Assembly (NCBI GenBank): GCA_018714695.1
Contig: DVNB01000029.1
Span: forward strand, 1-49,897
From: Candidatus Ornithomonoglobus merdipullorum
Lineage (GTDB): Bacteria > Bacillota > Clostridia > UBA1381
Direction: 5' to 3'
DNA length: 49,897 nt
The stretch's first letter is position 1; every line of letters starts with the position of its first letter. This document shows, piece by piece, positions 1 through 7,059 of the stretch. Position numbers and translations under genes: made by a program. Under the pieces are notes generated by a model, which saw only the letters and a list, made by a program, of their open reading frames with translations, was not told where the DNA came from and did not search any database.

Positions 1-1
1 A

Positions 2-103
2 TACGAGATCGTAAATGCATTTCTCGAAAAATTCGGCGGAGACTGTATGGCAGACATAAAGGCGTCGTACAAAGCGTATATCGATAGAATAAAGAATTTC
101 TGA
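2..103 (+). CDS. C-terminal fragment of an unidentified protein
   Basis: The reading frame is open from the window edge to a TGA stop and gives 33 residues ending in DRIKNF. Its codon use resembles the neighbouring genes, and the sigma factor starts about 75 bases further on. The fragment is hydrophilic and looks like a C-terminal helix (FLEKFGGDCMADIKASYKAY). It is too short for me to name a family, so no function is assigned. Confidence 0.5.
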   Translation, partial: YEIVNAFLEKFGGDCMADIKASYKAYIDRIKNF

Positions 104-177
104 TACCCCGTACTCCGGGACCAAGCCCCTATAATACCGGCACACAACAGCTTTTGTGAAATTTTACGGGAAAGGCG

Positions 178-753
178 GTGAGGCTTTTGACCGATCAGGA
201 GATGATCGCCCTCTGCAGAAACGGCGATCGCGAAGCGTTTAACGCTCTTGTTCTAAAATATCAGAAACAGGTGTTCAACATAGCGTACGGCATGCTTTCG
301 GACTATGAGGACGCGTCCGACGCGGCGCAGGATGTATTCATAAAGGTATATCGCTCGATAGCCTCATTTCGCGGGCAGTCATCGTTTTCGACATGGCTCT
401 ACAGGATATGCTCCAACGTCTGCAATGATATGCTGCGAAAAAGGCAGCGCCGAGGGATCAGCATAAGCCTTGACAACGATGAAGAAGACAATCCCGCCTC
501 GCATCTCCCGTCGGAGGAACCGACACCGGCAGAGCGGCTTGAGGAGAGCGAACGCAGCCGCGCGGTCCGCGAGGCGATAAACGGTCTGCGCAAGGAATAC
601 AGAGAGATAATAGTCTTTTCCGATATGGAGCAGCTGTCCTATGAGGAGATAGCAAAAATATTGAGGTGCCCGGTCGGTACCGTAAAATCACGGCTCAACA
701 GGGCAAGAAATGCACTTAGGAAAAAATTATCCGAAAAGCGGGAACTTTTTTAG
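178..753 (+). CDS. ECF RNA polymerase sigma factor (RpoE/SigW type)
   Basis: An extracytoplasmic-function sigma factor of 191 residues, the usual ECF length. Region 2 covers about residues 18-92, with the core-binding and -10-recognition helices (AAQDVFIKVYRSIASF, STWLYRICSNVCND). Region 4, a helix-turn-helix, covers about residues 125-182 (LSYEEIAKILRCPVGTVKSR). It should direct core polymerase to a small regulon until bound by the anti-sigma factor encoded 74 bases downstream. The GTG start has AAAGG only two bases upstream; a TTG three codons later is better spaced, so the true start is uncertain by three residues. The family is certain. The signal and regulon are unknown. Confidence 0.92.
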   Translation: MRLLTDQEMIALCRNGDREAFNALVLKYQKQVFNIAYGMLSDYEDASDAAQDVFIKVYRSIASFRGQSSFSTWLYRICSNVCNDMLRKRQRRGISISLDNDEEDNPASHLPSEEPTPAERLEESERSRAVREAINGLRKEYREIIVFSDMEQLSYEEIAKILRCPVGTVKSRLNRARNALRKKLSEKRELF

Positions 754-827
754 AGCAAAAGCGTCTAATATATTGTAAACGAAGCATGAATTCTATTAAT
801 TGAATTTTCAGAAAGGAGGCGTGAGAG

Positions 828-2051
828 ATGGATTGCAGTGAGTTTTTTCGTATGCTTGACAACTATTCATCACTGAGCGGCACACAGCTCGCGGAACTTG
901 AGGCACACGCCGCAGAATGCGATAAATGCCGCAATGAGCTGGAATTTTTCAAGCATATAACGAAAACTGCCGCATCTTTGAAAGCGCCGTCTCCCCCCTC
1001 TGACTTGGCAGACAGAATAAATGCCGAAATAGACAGGCTGCCGAAGCCGGGCTTTATACGCTCGGCAGCGAACAGCGTAAAAAGGAATATAAGACAGTAT
1101 GCCGCAGTTGCCGCATGCCTTATTCTGGGCATAGTTGTAGGTATAAACGGCAAAATGATGAATGAGCGTATATCGGGCTCCGATAACGACGGACTTATAA
1201 GCAGCACGGTATCAGAAACGCGCGGCGGCTCCGCTGCGAATGATCCTGATACAACAGCGATACCGTCATCTGCCGACGGAACAGCCCCGGCAGCGGCGAC
1301 TGTCGGTACGCCGGCACCTGAGGCTGTTGTTCCACCGGCGATACAACCCGGTATGGAACGCGTCAGCGAATCGCCATCGCGTCCGGCATCAGATCCAGCA
1401 CGAAGCAATTCCGTTCCAAACGATCCATCGTCACTCGGGAGCGATACACCGGAAGCAGACGCCGCACCGAGCCAAGGCAATGCGCAGTCCGGTACATCCG
1501 GACGTATCATAGCTCCGGCAAACGCTTTCGGATCGGTATCCGAAACCATAGACGCACAGACTTCTGAGGTTAAAGAGGATCCCAGCAAAGCTGAGATTAA
1601 CCCTACCGCTCCGCAGTCAGACACTGAAACAACACCTGTTGAAGCTGCAGAGACAGCGGAGAACAATGACGTTCCCGGAACGGAGTCATACACCATTGCG
1701 CACGAATCATATCATCTGCCCGACGAAAATACAGCCGCACTGCCCACCCAAAACAACGAAGGCGAAACTGAGGTGGAGAATTATGCTCTTTCCGACGATG
1801 CTCAGACGGAATACGGCTATAAAGCCGTGGATACCGAGCCGGGAAGGCTTGCCGTATATTCCGAAGACTCGGATAAATTTCTTGAGATCATGAGCGAATT
1901 CAGTGTCGAAAGCAGCAGCGAAGGCAATAAGATGGAGTCCGGTGAGTTCTACAGCTTTTTAAGCAGCCTTGACGCGGCGGGTATAAATTATAGCTACACA
2001 GAACGCGGCACCTCGGGTGATCATGTAATGTTCATAGTTGTACTGCTTTGA
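828..2051 (+). CDS. Membrane anti-sigma factor with ZAS zinc finger and long Ser/Thr/Pro-rich outer region
   Basis: Likely anti-sigma partner of the upstream ECF factor. The N-terminus has the zinc-binding anti-sigma signature H-x3-C-x2-C (H27, C31, C34) in the cytoplasm, followed by one membrane segment at about residues 91-107 (YAAVAACLILGIVVG). The outer part, about 300 residues, is unusually long. Residues 120-300 are low complexity, rich in Ala, Ser, Thr, Pro and acidic residues, and residues 330-407 form a more ordered C-terminal domain I do not recognise. The ribosome binding site AAAGGAGG is ideal. The gene order (sigma, then anti-sigma) and the ZAS motif support the call; the sensed signal is unknown. 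The low-complexity stretch may be a wall-spanning or glycosylated linker (inference). Confidence 0.85.
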   Translation: MDCSEFFRMLDNYSSLSGTQLAELEAHAAECDKCRNELEFFKHITKTAASLKAPSPPSDLADRINAEIDRLPKPGFIRSAANSVKRNIRQYAAVAACLILGIVVGINGKMMNERISGSDNDGLISSTVSETRGGSAANDPDTTAIPSSADGTAPAAATVGTPAPEAVVPPAIQPGMERVSESPSRPASDPARSNSVPNDPSSLGSDTPEADAAPSQGNAQSGTSGRIIAPANAFGSVSETIDAQTSEVKEDPSKAEINPTAPQSDTETTPVEAAETAENNDVPGTESYTIAHESYHLPDENTAALPTQNNEGETEVENYALSDDAQTEYGYKAVDTEPGRLAVYSEDSDKFLEIMSEFSVESSSEGNKMESGEFYSFLSSLDAAGINYSYTERGTSGDHVMFIVVLL

Positions 2052-2082
2052 TATTCAGGGAGACAAAACTCAAAGATACATC

Positions 2083-2197
2083 AGGGGCTGCAGCAAAATG
2101 CAGATGCAGCGGCAACCCCTCTGCCGTCGTTTGGCGGTTTGGACATCGCCCGCGTATAACGGGTGAGTCCTCTCCCCTTTTAGGGGAGACTTTTTTT
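2083..2197 (+). repeat. Dispersed terminator-bearing repeat, copy A
   Basis: This about 115-base element begins 32 bases after the anti-sigma stop codon. In the transcript sense it has a GGGGCTGCAGCAAAATGCA start arm, then GCGGCAACCCCT, a CCG...CGG core, and a closing CTCCCC/GGGGAG hairpin with seven T. A second copy with the same order of motifs lies after dapB on the other strand. It has no coding frame of note. It resembles short palindromic repeats of gut Clostridia, but I know no formal family name. Confidence 0.7.
2171..2197 (+). terminator. Intrinsic terminator at the end of repeat copy A
   Basis: A 7-bp stem (TCTCCCC with GGGGAGA, loop TTTTA) is followed by C and seven T. It would end the sigma/anti-sigma transcript before holB. 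Confidence 0.75.
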
Positions 2198-2265
2198 ATG
2201 CCGCGCATTAAAATTGCATGATCATCAGTTTTACACCAGCCTCTTTTATTATGAAGGGAGAATCA

Positions 2266-3237
2266 ATGTACGGATATACGATATTTCATGAGGATATAAT
2301 GAACTCGCTGATCCGCTCGGTACACGAGGGAAGAAGCGCAAACGCCTATATATTCGAAGGAAGCAAAGGTCTCGGCGTCGGAAATGCGGCTGAACTTTTC
2401 GCCAAGGCGCTCACCTGTCTCAACGAGCCGAATGCACCATGCGGCAGCTGCGGTCCGTGCGCCGAGATCTCCTCGGGTGCGAACCCGGATCTTATACGGA
2501 TCACCAAACCCAAGGACAAAGCGAGCATTGGTATCGATATCTCACGCGAGATGATAAGCGCGGCGCTCACAAAGCCGCTGTACTCACGCAGAAAAGTCAT
2601 ATTGATCGAGGACGGAGAGCTGCTTACCGCGGAAGCGCAAAATGCACTTCTTAAAGTCCTTGAGGAACCGCCCGAATACGCGGTGTTTATAACCGTCTGC
2701 GAAAGCGCCGACAATATTCTGGAGACGGTACGTTCACGCTCTGTCACGATAGAGTTCCCTCCCGTCGGAGACGACATAGTAGAAAAATATATAACCGAAA
2801 AATATCCCGATGATCCGAGAGTGGATTTTCTGGTGAAATACTGTTCGGGTGTACCGCTTACGGCGGATACTATAATAGAGAGCGGAGATCTCGAAACACT
2901 CCGCACCGATGCGCTCACACTCGTAAAGCAGCTTTTGTCAAGCAATAAACTGGATGCTTTTAGATTTTCCGAATACTTTGACTCACACAAGGAAAACGCT
3001 GCCTCGGTATGCGATATTATTCTTCTGTATCTGCGCGACATAATAGTAACGCAGCTCTGCGGAGGAGGCGTTACAAATATCGACAAGACGGACGACATAC
3101 GTTTACTCGCCGCCAGCAGCACCGCTCCCCAGATCATGGCAGCCGCAGACGAGATCGTTGTGATGAAAAAAATGCTCGGAAGATTTGTAAAAGCATCCGC
3201 AGCAGCAATGCATGCAGTCCTGGGCACCTCCAAATAA
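2266..3237 (+). CDS. holB: DNA polymerase III subunit delta-prime
   Basis: A clamp-loader AAA+ subunit of 323 residues. It helps open the sliding clamp together with delta and tau/gamma. The N-terminal start is MYGYTIFHED, preceded by AAGGGAG six bases upstream. An earlier in-frame ATG, 48 bases upstream, has no such site. Zinc-binding cysteines C51, C59, C62 and C65 (APCGSCGPC) are typical of this family. The sensor region (NALLKVLEEPPEYAVFI, SRSVTIEF) is conserved. The P-loop is degenerate: GSKGLGVGNA has Asn where the ATP-binding Lys would be, which fits a non-hydrolysing delta-prime. DnaX is excluded by length and by that loop. The gene appears to be transcribed alone. Confidence 0.88.
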   Translation: MYGYTIFHEDIMNSLIRSVHEGRSANAYIFEGSKGLGVGNAAELFAKALTCLNEPNAPCGSCGPCAEISSGANPDLIRITKPKDKASIGIDISREMISAALTKPLYSRRKVILIEDGELLTAEAQNALLKVLEEPPEYAVFITVCESADNILETVRSRSVTIEFPPVGDDIVEKYITEKYPDDPRVDFLVKYCSGVPLTADTIIESGDLETLRTDALTLVKQLLSSNKLDAFRFSEYFDSHKENAASVCDIILLYLRDIIVTQLCGGGVTNIDKTDDIRLLAASSTAPQIMAAADEIVVMKKMLGRFVKASAAAMHAVLGTSK

Positions 3238-3405
3238 ATGTCAATTTATATTAATTATATACAGGTAAATGTGGTCATTAATACGGATAATTGATATAGA
3301 TTTATTACGATTTGACAAAACACACAAAAAAGTGCTCATGTTTTGTTATATATTTAACTATTTTGTAGAAATTTGAAATATTGGCCTATAAAAAGAATTA
3401 ACCTA

Positions 3406-3434
3406 TTGACTTATGATGGTATTTCTGTTATAAT
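3406..3434 (+). promoter_or_regulatory. Sigma-A promoter of the AbrB-type gene
   Basis: TTGACT and TATAAT are separated by exactly 17 bases in an AT-rich stretch. The start codon lies about 40 bases downstream. Confidence 0.85.
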
Positions 3435-3473
3435 ACATATAAGCGGTTAATCATGGAAAGGAGAGGACTAAGC

Positions 3474-3722
3474 ATGAAATCTACAGGAATCGTGAGAAAA
3501 GTCGACGAATTAGGAAGAATCGTTATACCGAAGGAACTCAGAAGGAAATTCGGTATTGATACTAAGGACGGCTTGGAAATTTATGTTGAGGAGGACAAGA
3601 TCATATTGAAGAAATATGAGCCCTCATGCATTTTCTGCCAGAATTCGGATAACATTTTCGAATTCCACGGCAAGAACATTTGTCCCGAGTGCGCAAAGCT
3701 CATCGGCGCTCACGCAGAGTGA
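3474..3722 (+). CDS. AbrB/SpoVT-type transition-state regulator with zinc-ribbon tail
   Basis: An 82-residue DNA-binding protein. Residues 1-48 form the swapped-hairpin AbrB domain (TGIVRKVDELGRIVIPKELR), which binds DNA as a dimer or tetramer and usually represses post-exponential genes. The C-terminal part carries a CxxC-x14-CxxC pair (C52, C55, C70, C73), a probable zinc-binding tail seen in clostridial AbrB relatives. The start chosen has AAGGAGAGG eight bases upstream; an ATG seven codons earlier overlaps that site and is unlikely. A consensus promoter and a strong terminator make it a single-gene unit. The targets cannot be told from sequence. Confidence 0.9.
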   Translation: MKSTGIVRKVDELGRIVIPKELRRKFGIDTKDGLEIYVEEDKIILKKYEPSCIFCQNSDNIFEFHGKNICPECAKLIGAHAE

Positions 3723-3737
3723 TCCGAAAAGGGGCAT

Positions 3738-3767
3738 AAAAAAACAGCCGAGATCGGCTGTTTTTTT
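3738..3767. terminator. Bidirectional terminator between the AbrB-type gene and the U32 gene
   Basis: The stem ACAGCCG/CGGCTGT has loop AGAT and is flanked by seven A and seven T, so it works on both strands. On the minus strand it overlaps the stop codon of the U32 gene. Confidence 0.9.
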
Positions 3768-4992
3768 ATACTCTTTTTTTCCTCAGCATCGCACCCTCGC
3801 ATACCGGTCCGGGAGCATCCATCGTAACTATCTGCTCAGCATGCGGTGCAGAATCTATGCTCTCGCCGTTTTCGTCACGCATATCACGCACCTTTGCCGT
3901 TATAAATGGCTTCATCGGCTGCATTATCTCTATCTCGTCACCCTCGAAAAACCTGTTCCTCTGTGTGACTATCATCCTTCCGCTCTCCGGGTCGTATGAC
4001 CTCACTATACCGATTAGCTCATAATCGCGTATATACGAACTCGTCTCATACACCTGCGCATCGGCACCGGGTCTGCCGAAATAAAAGCCTGTCGTATACG
4101 GACGATGACTCACCTTGCACAGCTCGTCAAGCTCTGCGGGATCGAACACATATCCCTCCGGATCCTCAAGATATCTGTCGATCTCACGGCGGTATGCGCC
4201 CACAACGGTCGCGACATAAAATGAGGTCTTGACCCTGCCCTCTATTTTCAGACTCGTTATGCCGCTCTTTACAAGCTCCGGTATATGCTCTATCGTGCAG
4301 AGATCCTTCGAGTTGAATATAAACGTTCCGCGCTCGTTTTCCTCCACGTCAAAATACTGACCGGGACGCTTCTCCTCCACGAGCGAATAATTCCATCTGC
4401 ACGGATGCGCGCAGGCACCGGCATTTGAGTCCCTGCCGGTCATGTAATTTGAAAGCAAACATCTTCCGGAATACGAGATACACATAGCACCGTGAATAAA
4501 CGCCTCAAGCTCCAGCTCCTCCGGAAGCTTGCTGCGAAACTCCGCTATCTCCTTGAATGACATCTCCCTGCCAAGCACGACGCGCTTCGCGCCGAGCCTG
4601 TACCACATCAAAGCCGAACGGTAATTTGTATTATTTGCCTGAGTGCTCACATGGATCGGAAGCTCCGGGGCCTCGGAACGGACTATGTCAAACATACCGA
4701 GATCGGATACCAGTATCCCGTCGAATCCCAAAGACCGGATCGATTTTATATAATCCGCAAAATCGTCCAGATCATCGTTGTGCGGGATTATATTGGCGGT
4801 AAGGTACACCTTCTTCCCGCGCTCATGCGCATATCGAAGCCCCTCGCGCATCTCCTCCAAGCTGAAATTTTCCGCGGCAACGCGCAAAGAAAAGGCGTCA
4901 CCGCCTATGTAAACGGCGTCGGCGCCGTAATCTATCGCTGTTTTAAGCTTTTCAAGACTCCCGCCGGGAGCCAGAAGCTCAGGTCTGTTCAT
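3766..4992 (-). CDS. U32 family protein, probable tRNA 5-hydroxyuridine synthesis protein (TrhP-like)
   Basis: A 408-residue protein annotated historically as peptidase U32 or collagenase-like. Family members TrhP/YegQ and YrrO hydroxylate uridine 34 of tRNAs using a prephenate-derived step and an Fe-S cluster. An N-terminal TIM-barrel-like domain (PELLAPGGSLEKLKTAI, GADAVYIGG) leads to the U32 signature with conserved cysteines (EAFIHGAMCISYSGRC, then GACAHPCRW). The C-terminal domain from about residue 320 is beta-rich. AAAGGAG lies before the ATG. It follows the Gly/Ser/Tyr-rich gene by 28 bases and is probably co-transcribed with it. The tRNA role is inferred from the family; a protease role is less likely. 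Confidence 0.85.
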   Translation of the reverse strand: MNRPELLAPGGSLEKLKTAIDYGADAVYIGGDAFSLRVAAENFSLEEMREGLRYAHERGKKVYLTANIIPHNDDLDDFADYIKSIRSLGFDGILVSDLGMFDIVRSEAPELPIHVSTQANNTNYRSALMWYRLGAKRVVLGREMSFKEIAEFRSKLPEELELEAFIHGAMCISYSGRCLLSNYMTGRDSNAGACAHPCRWNYSLVEEKRPGQYFDVEENERGTFIFNSKDLCTIEHIPELVKSGITSLKIEGRVKTSFYVATVVGAYRREIDRYLEDPEGYVFDPAELDELCKVSHRPYTTGFYFGRPGADAQVYETSSYIRDYELIGIVRSYDPESGRMIVTQRNRFFEGDEIEIMQPMKPFITAKVRDMRDENGESIDSAPHAEQIVTMDAPGPVCEGAMLRKKRV

Positions 4993-5020
4993 TTAAGTTC
5001 TCCTTTCACAATTTGCAGTC

Positions 5021-5617
5021 TCATATAAGATTTATCCCGTAGCCGAAAACGCGTATAAACCGCTCCGGAAGCTCCGCGGGCGCCGGCAGTATCGCGCACA
5101 TCGCGCCGCCCGATCCGTAACGGTAGCTCTCACCGTACGATCCGGAATATGTATACGACAGCGCAAAGCTGTTTGAGAACGACCCTCTGCCAAGCTCGAA
5201 CTCATACTCATACTCGTAATAATGCCCTCCGCTGCCGCTGCCGAATGAGCCGCTCGTAAAATACCCGCTCCCGTAGGAACCCAAGTATCCGCTGCCGCTC
5301 AGATATACCCCGCTGCCGTAAGAGCCGCTCCCTCCGGGAAGTGAAATTTCGGTCGCTGAAACCGCACGCATCGGATCATCGGTATCTATCGCATACCGCG
5401 CATGAAAAACCGGCTCTACGCCGTCAAATACCATTCCCTCGGTCTCTGCAGCCTCACGTGAGCAGAGCACATCAGCTCTTACGGGACCGAGCCTTGAAAA
5501 AATCACCCCCGCACAGACAGGTATCTTATATATCCCCGCACATAGGGTAATTCTCTTTTCACCCGCAGCTAAAGCACTTTCGAGATCCTTCTGGCCGTAG
5601 ACTATTTTCCCGTCCAT
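5021..5617 (-). CDS. Hypothetical protein with Gly/Ser/Tyr-rich low-complexity centre
   Basis: I do not recognise a named family. The 198-residue protein has an ordered N-terminal part (1-92: KIVYGQKDLESALAAGEKRI, FSRLGPVRADVLCSRE), a low-complexity region at about 95-170 built of GS, GSY and GSG steps with a Tyr/Glu run (YYEYEYEFE), and a short ordered tail (ILPAPAELPERFIRVFGYG). It has no signal peptide or membrane segment, so it is probably cytoplasmic. GGGAGG precedes the ATG by nine bases, and a promoter lies about 70 bases upstream. It is the first gene of a two-gene unit with the U32 gene. The GSY region resembles phase-separating or amyloid-prone sequences, which is inference from composition only. 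Confidence 0.75.
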   Translation of the reverse strand: MDGKIVYGQKDLESALAAGEKRITLCAGIYKIPVCAGVIFSRLGPVRADVLCSREAAETEGMVFDGVEPVFHARYAIDTDDPMRAVSATEISLPGGSGSYGSGVYLSGSGYLGSYGSGYFTSGSFGSGSGGHYYEYEYEFELGRGSFSNSFALSYTYSGSYGESYRYGSGGAMCAILPAPAELPERFIRVFGYGINLI

Positions 5618-5685
5618 AAGACCGTCCTCCCTTCCCGCGTTTTTCGCCGAAATTCGTTAAACATTTCACATTATACCACAATACT

Positions 5686-5714
5686 ATTGTAACATATAAA
5701 GCGAAAAAAGACAA
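5686..5714 (-). promoter_or_regulatory. Promoter of the GSY-rich protein/U32 unit
   Basis: On the minus strand TTGTCT and TACAAT are separated by 17 bases, about 75 bases before the start codon. A second TATAAT lies a few bases downstream, without a good -35. Confidence 0.6.
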
Positions 5715-5779
5715 GCGGTAATTGGAAATAACCCGAAATTTTTAATGAAAAGATCAGGATATCCACCGTAAAACATATG

Positions 5780-6961
5780 TCACAGACCAAATACCCTACG
5801 GCTGCGCTCCGTTATACCGTTTACGTATGCCAAAATCACCCCATAATTGCTTATCGGTATGCCGTGCTCACGGCATACTGTGATCCTGTTTCTTATCGCG
5901 CGTGAGTTTATCATACATCCGCCGCAGTGTATTACCAGATCGTAGTCATCTATATTATCCGGGAAATCATAGCCGACACAATAGTCGAACCGGAGCTCTT
6001 TGCCCGTGCATTTTTTCAAGAGCGAAGGGATCTTGACTCTGCCTATATCCTCATGGGAAACATTGTGCGTGCATGCCTCCGCCATAAGTATCCTGCTTCC
6101 GTCCTCAAGAGACTTCACGGCATCTGCGCCGCGTATAAACTCTGCAAGATCACCCTTCATTCCCGCCATCATCATCGAAAACGACGTAAGCTTTATATCC
6201 TCGGGCACGATCCTTGAGACCTCGTAAAAAGCCTGCGAATCCGTCACAACAAGATCGACCCTCGGCAGCTCCGAAAGCGTTTCGGCAAGCTCCGTATCCC
6301 GCACGCATACAGCCTTCATACCGTGATCGAGGCAGTCACGTATAAACTGTACCTGCGGCAGTATCAGGCGCCCCTTCGGCGCCTCGGAATCTATAGGGAT
6401 AACAAGGACTATCGTCGAGCCTTCGGGAAGCAGTCTGCCTACCATCGTCTGCTCTTCATCACATAGCTCACTGAGCCGCTCCGCAAGCAGTCTCTTCAAT
6501 GTCTCTACCGAACCTTCATCATATACCGAGACAAACACAGCGTTAGGATATTTTTCAGCAATATCCGGCTTGCCCAGATCAGACTTCGTAAACACAAGAA
6601 GATGCCCTATCTTCCTTTTTTCGAACATCACCGCCAAATCACGGTACGCAGCCTCGTCAAAGCCCGCGCAGTCTGCAGCATATATCGCAAAATCTGTGCG
6701 TTCCAGTATTTTTTCCGTTTTCTTCATCCGCTCCGCGCCCATCTCCGTAGTATCGCCAAGCCCGGCGGTATCGGTGAGCGCTATCGGTCCGTAAGGAATA
6801 AGCTCCATCGCCTTTGTTACGGGATCTGTCGTCGTCCCGCGGACATCTGAAACTATCACCATATCCTGACCTATGAGCTTATTGAACAATGCGGATTTAC
6901 CCGCATTTGTATCGCCGAAGATCGAAACATGTGTCCTCGACGAAAGAGGTGTTTTTTCCAT
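5780..6961 (-). CDS. hydF: [FeFe]-hydrogenase H-cluster maturation GTPase HydF
   Basis: HydF is the GTPase scaffold on which the 2Fe subcluster made by HydE and HydG is assembled before transfer to the hydrogenase. The 393-residue protein has a TrmE-like G domain: P-loop GDTNAGKS at 16-23, DTAG, and TKSD. A dimerisation part follows. The C-terminal Fe-S domain carries the HydF-specific ligands CTH and, about 45 residues on, HCGGC. The chosen ATG has GGGAGTGAG upstream; a TTG six codons earlier has no site. hydE, hydG and the hydrogenase are not in this window, so it is an orphan maturase locus here. It implies anaerobic hydrogen metabolism. Confidence 0.95.
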   Translation of the reverse strand: MEKTPLSSRTHVSIFGDTNAGKSALFNKLIGQDMVIVSDVRGTTTDPVTKAMELIPYGPIALTDTAGLGDTTEMGAERMKKTEKILERTDFAIYAADCAGFDEAAYRDLAVMFEKRKIGHLLVFTKSDLGKPDIAEKYPNAVFVSVYDEGSVETLKRLLAERLSELCDEEQTMVGRLLPEGSTIVLVIPIDSEAPKGRLILPQVQFIRDCLDHGMKAVCVRDTELAETLSELPRVDLVVTDSQAFYEVSRIVPEDIKLTSFSMMMAGMKGDLAEFIRGADAVKSLEDGSRILMAEACTHNVSHEDIGRVKIPSLLKKCTGKELRFDYCVGYDFPDNIDDYDLVIHCGGCMINSRAIRNRITVCREHGIPISNYGVILAYVNGITERSRRVFGL

Positions 6962-6992
6962 TTCACTCACTCCCAGCAAACTTTTTTAATCA

Positions 6993-7013
6993 TAAAAACG
7001 GAGCCCTGCTCCG
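6993..7013 (-). terminator. Intrinsic terminator after the CuAO-N/cohesin-like gene
   Basis: Read on the minus strand, CGGAGC-AGG-GCTCCG is followed by five T. It sits 46 bases past the stop codon and just before the hydF start, so hydF may depend on readthrough or a start site I did not find. Confidence 0.6.
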
Positions 7014-7059
7014 ATCCGCGAAATCCGCGGACGTTCGGGCCCCGTTGCCTTCTTTCCGG

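Noticed and set aside
863-1696. A 277-residue minus-strand open frame under the anti-sigma gene
   Set aside because: It is the antisense of the Ser/Thr/Pro low-complexity stretch, which keeps several frames open by composition.
2346-3233. A 295-residue minus-strand open frame under holB
   Set aside because: holB has the correct motifs, length and ribosome binding site. The reverse frame has no motif.
5140-5340. Repeated GS/Y-coding tract as a CRISPR or tandem DNA repeat
   Set aside because: The repetition is at the protein level with varied codons. There are no equal-length spacers, and the reading frame is continuous.
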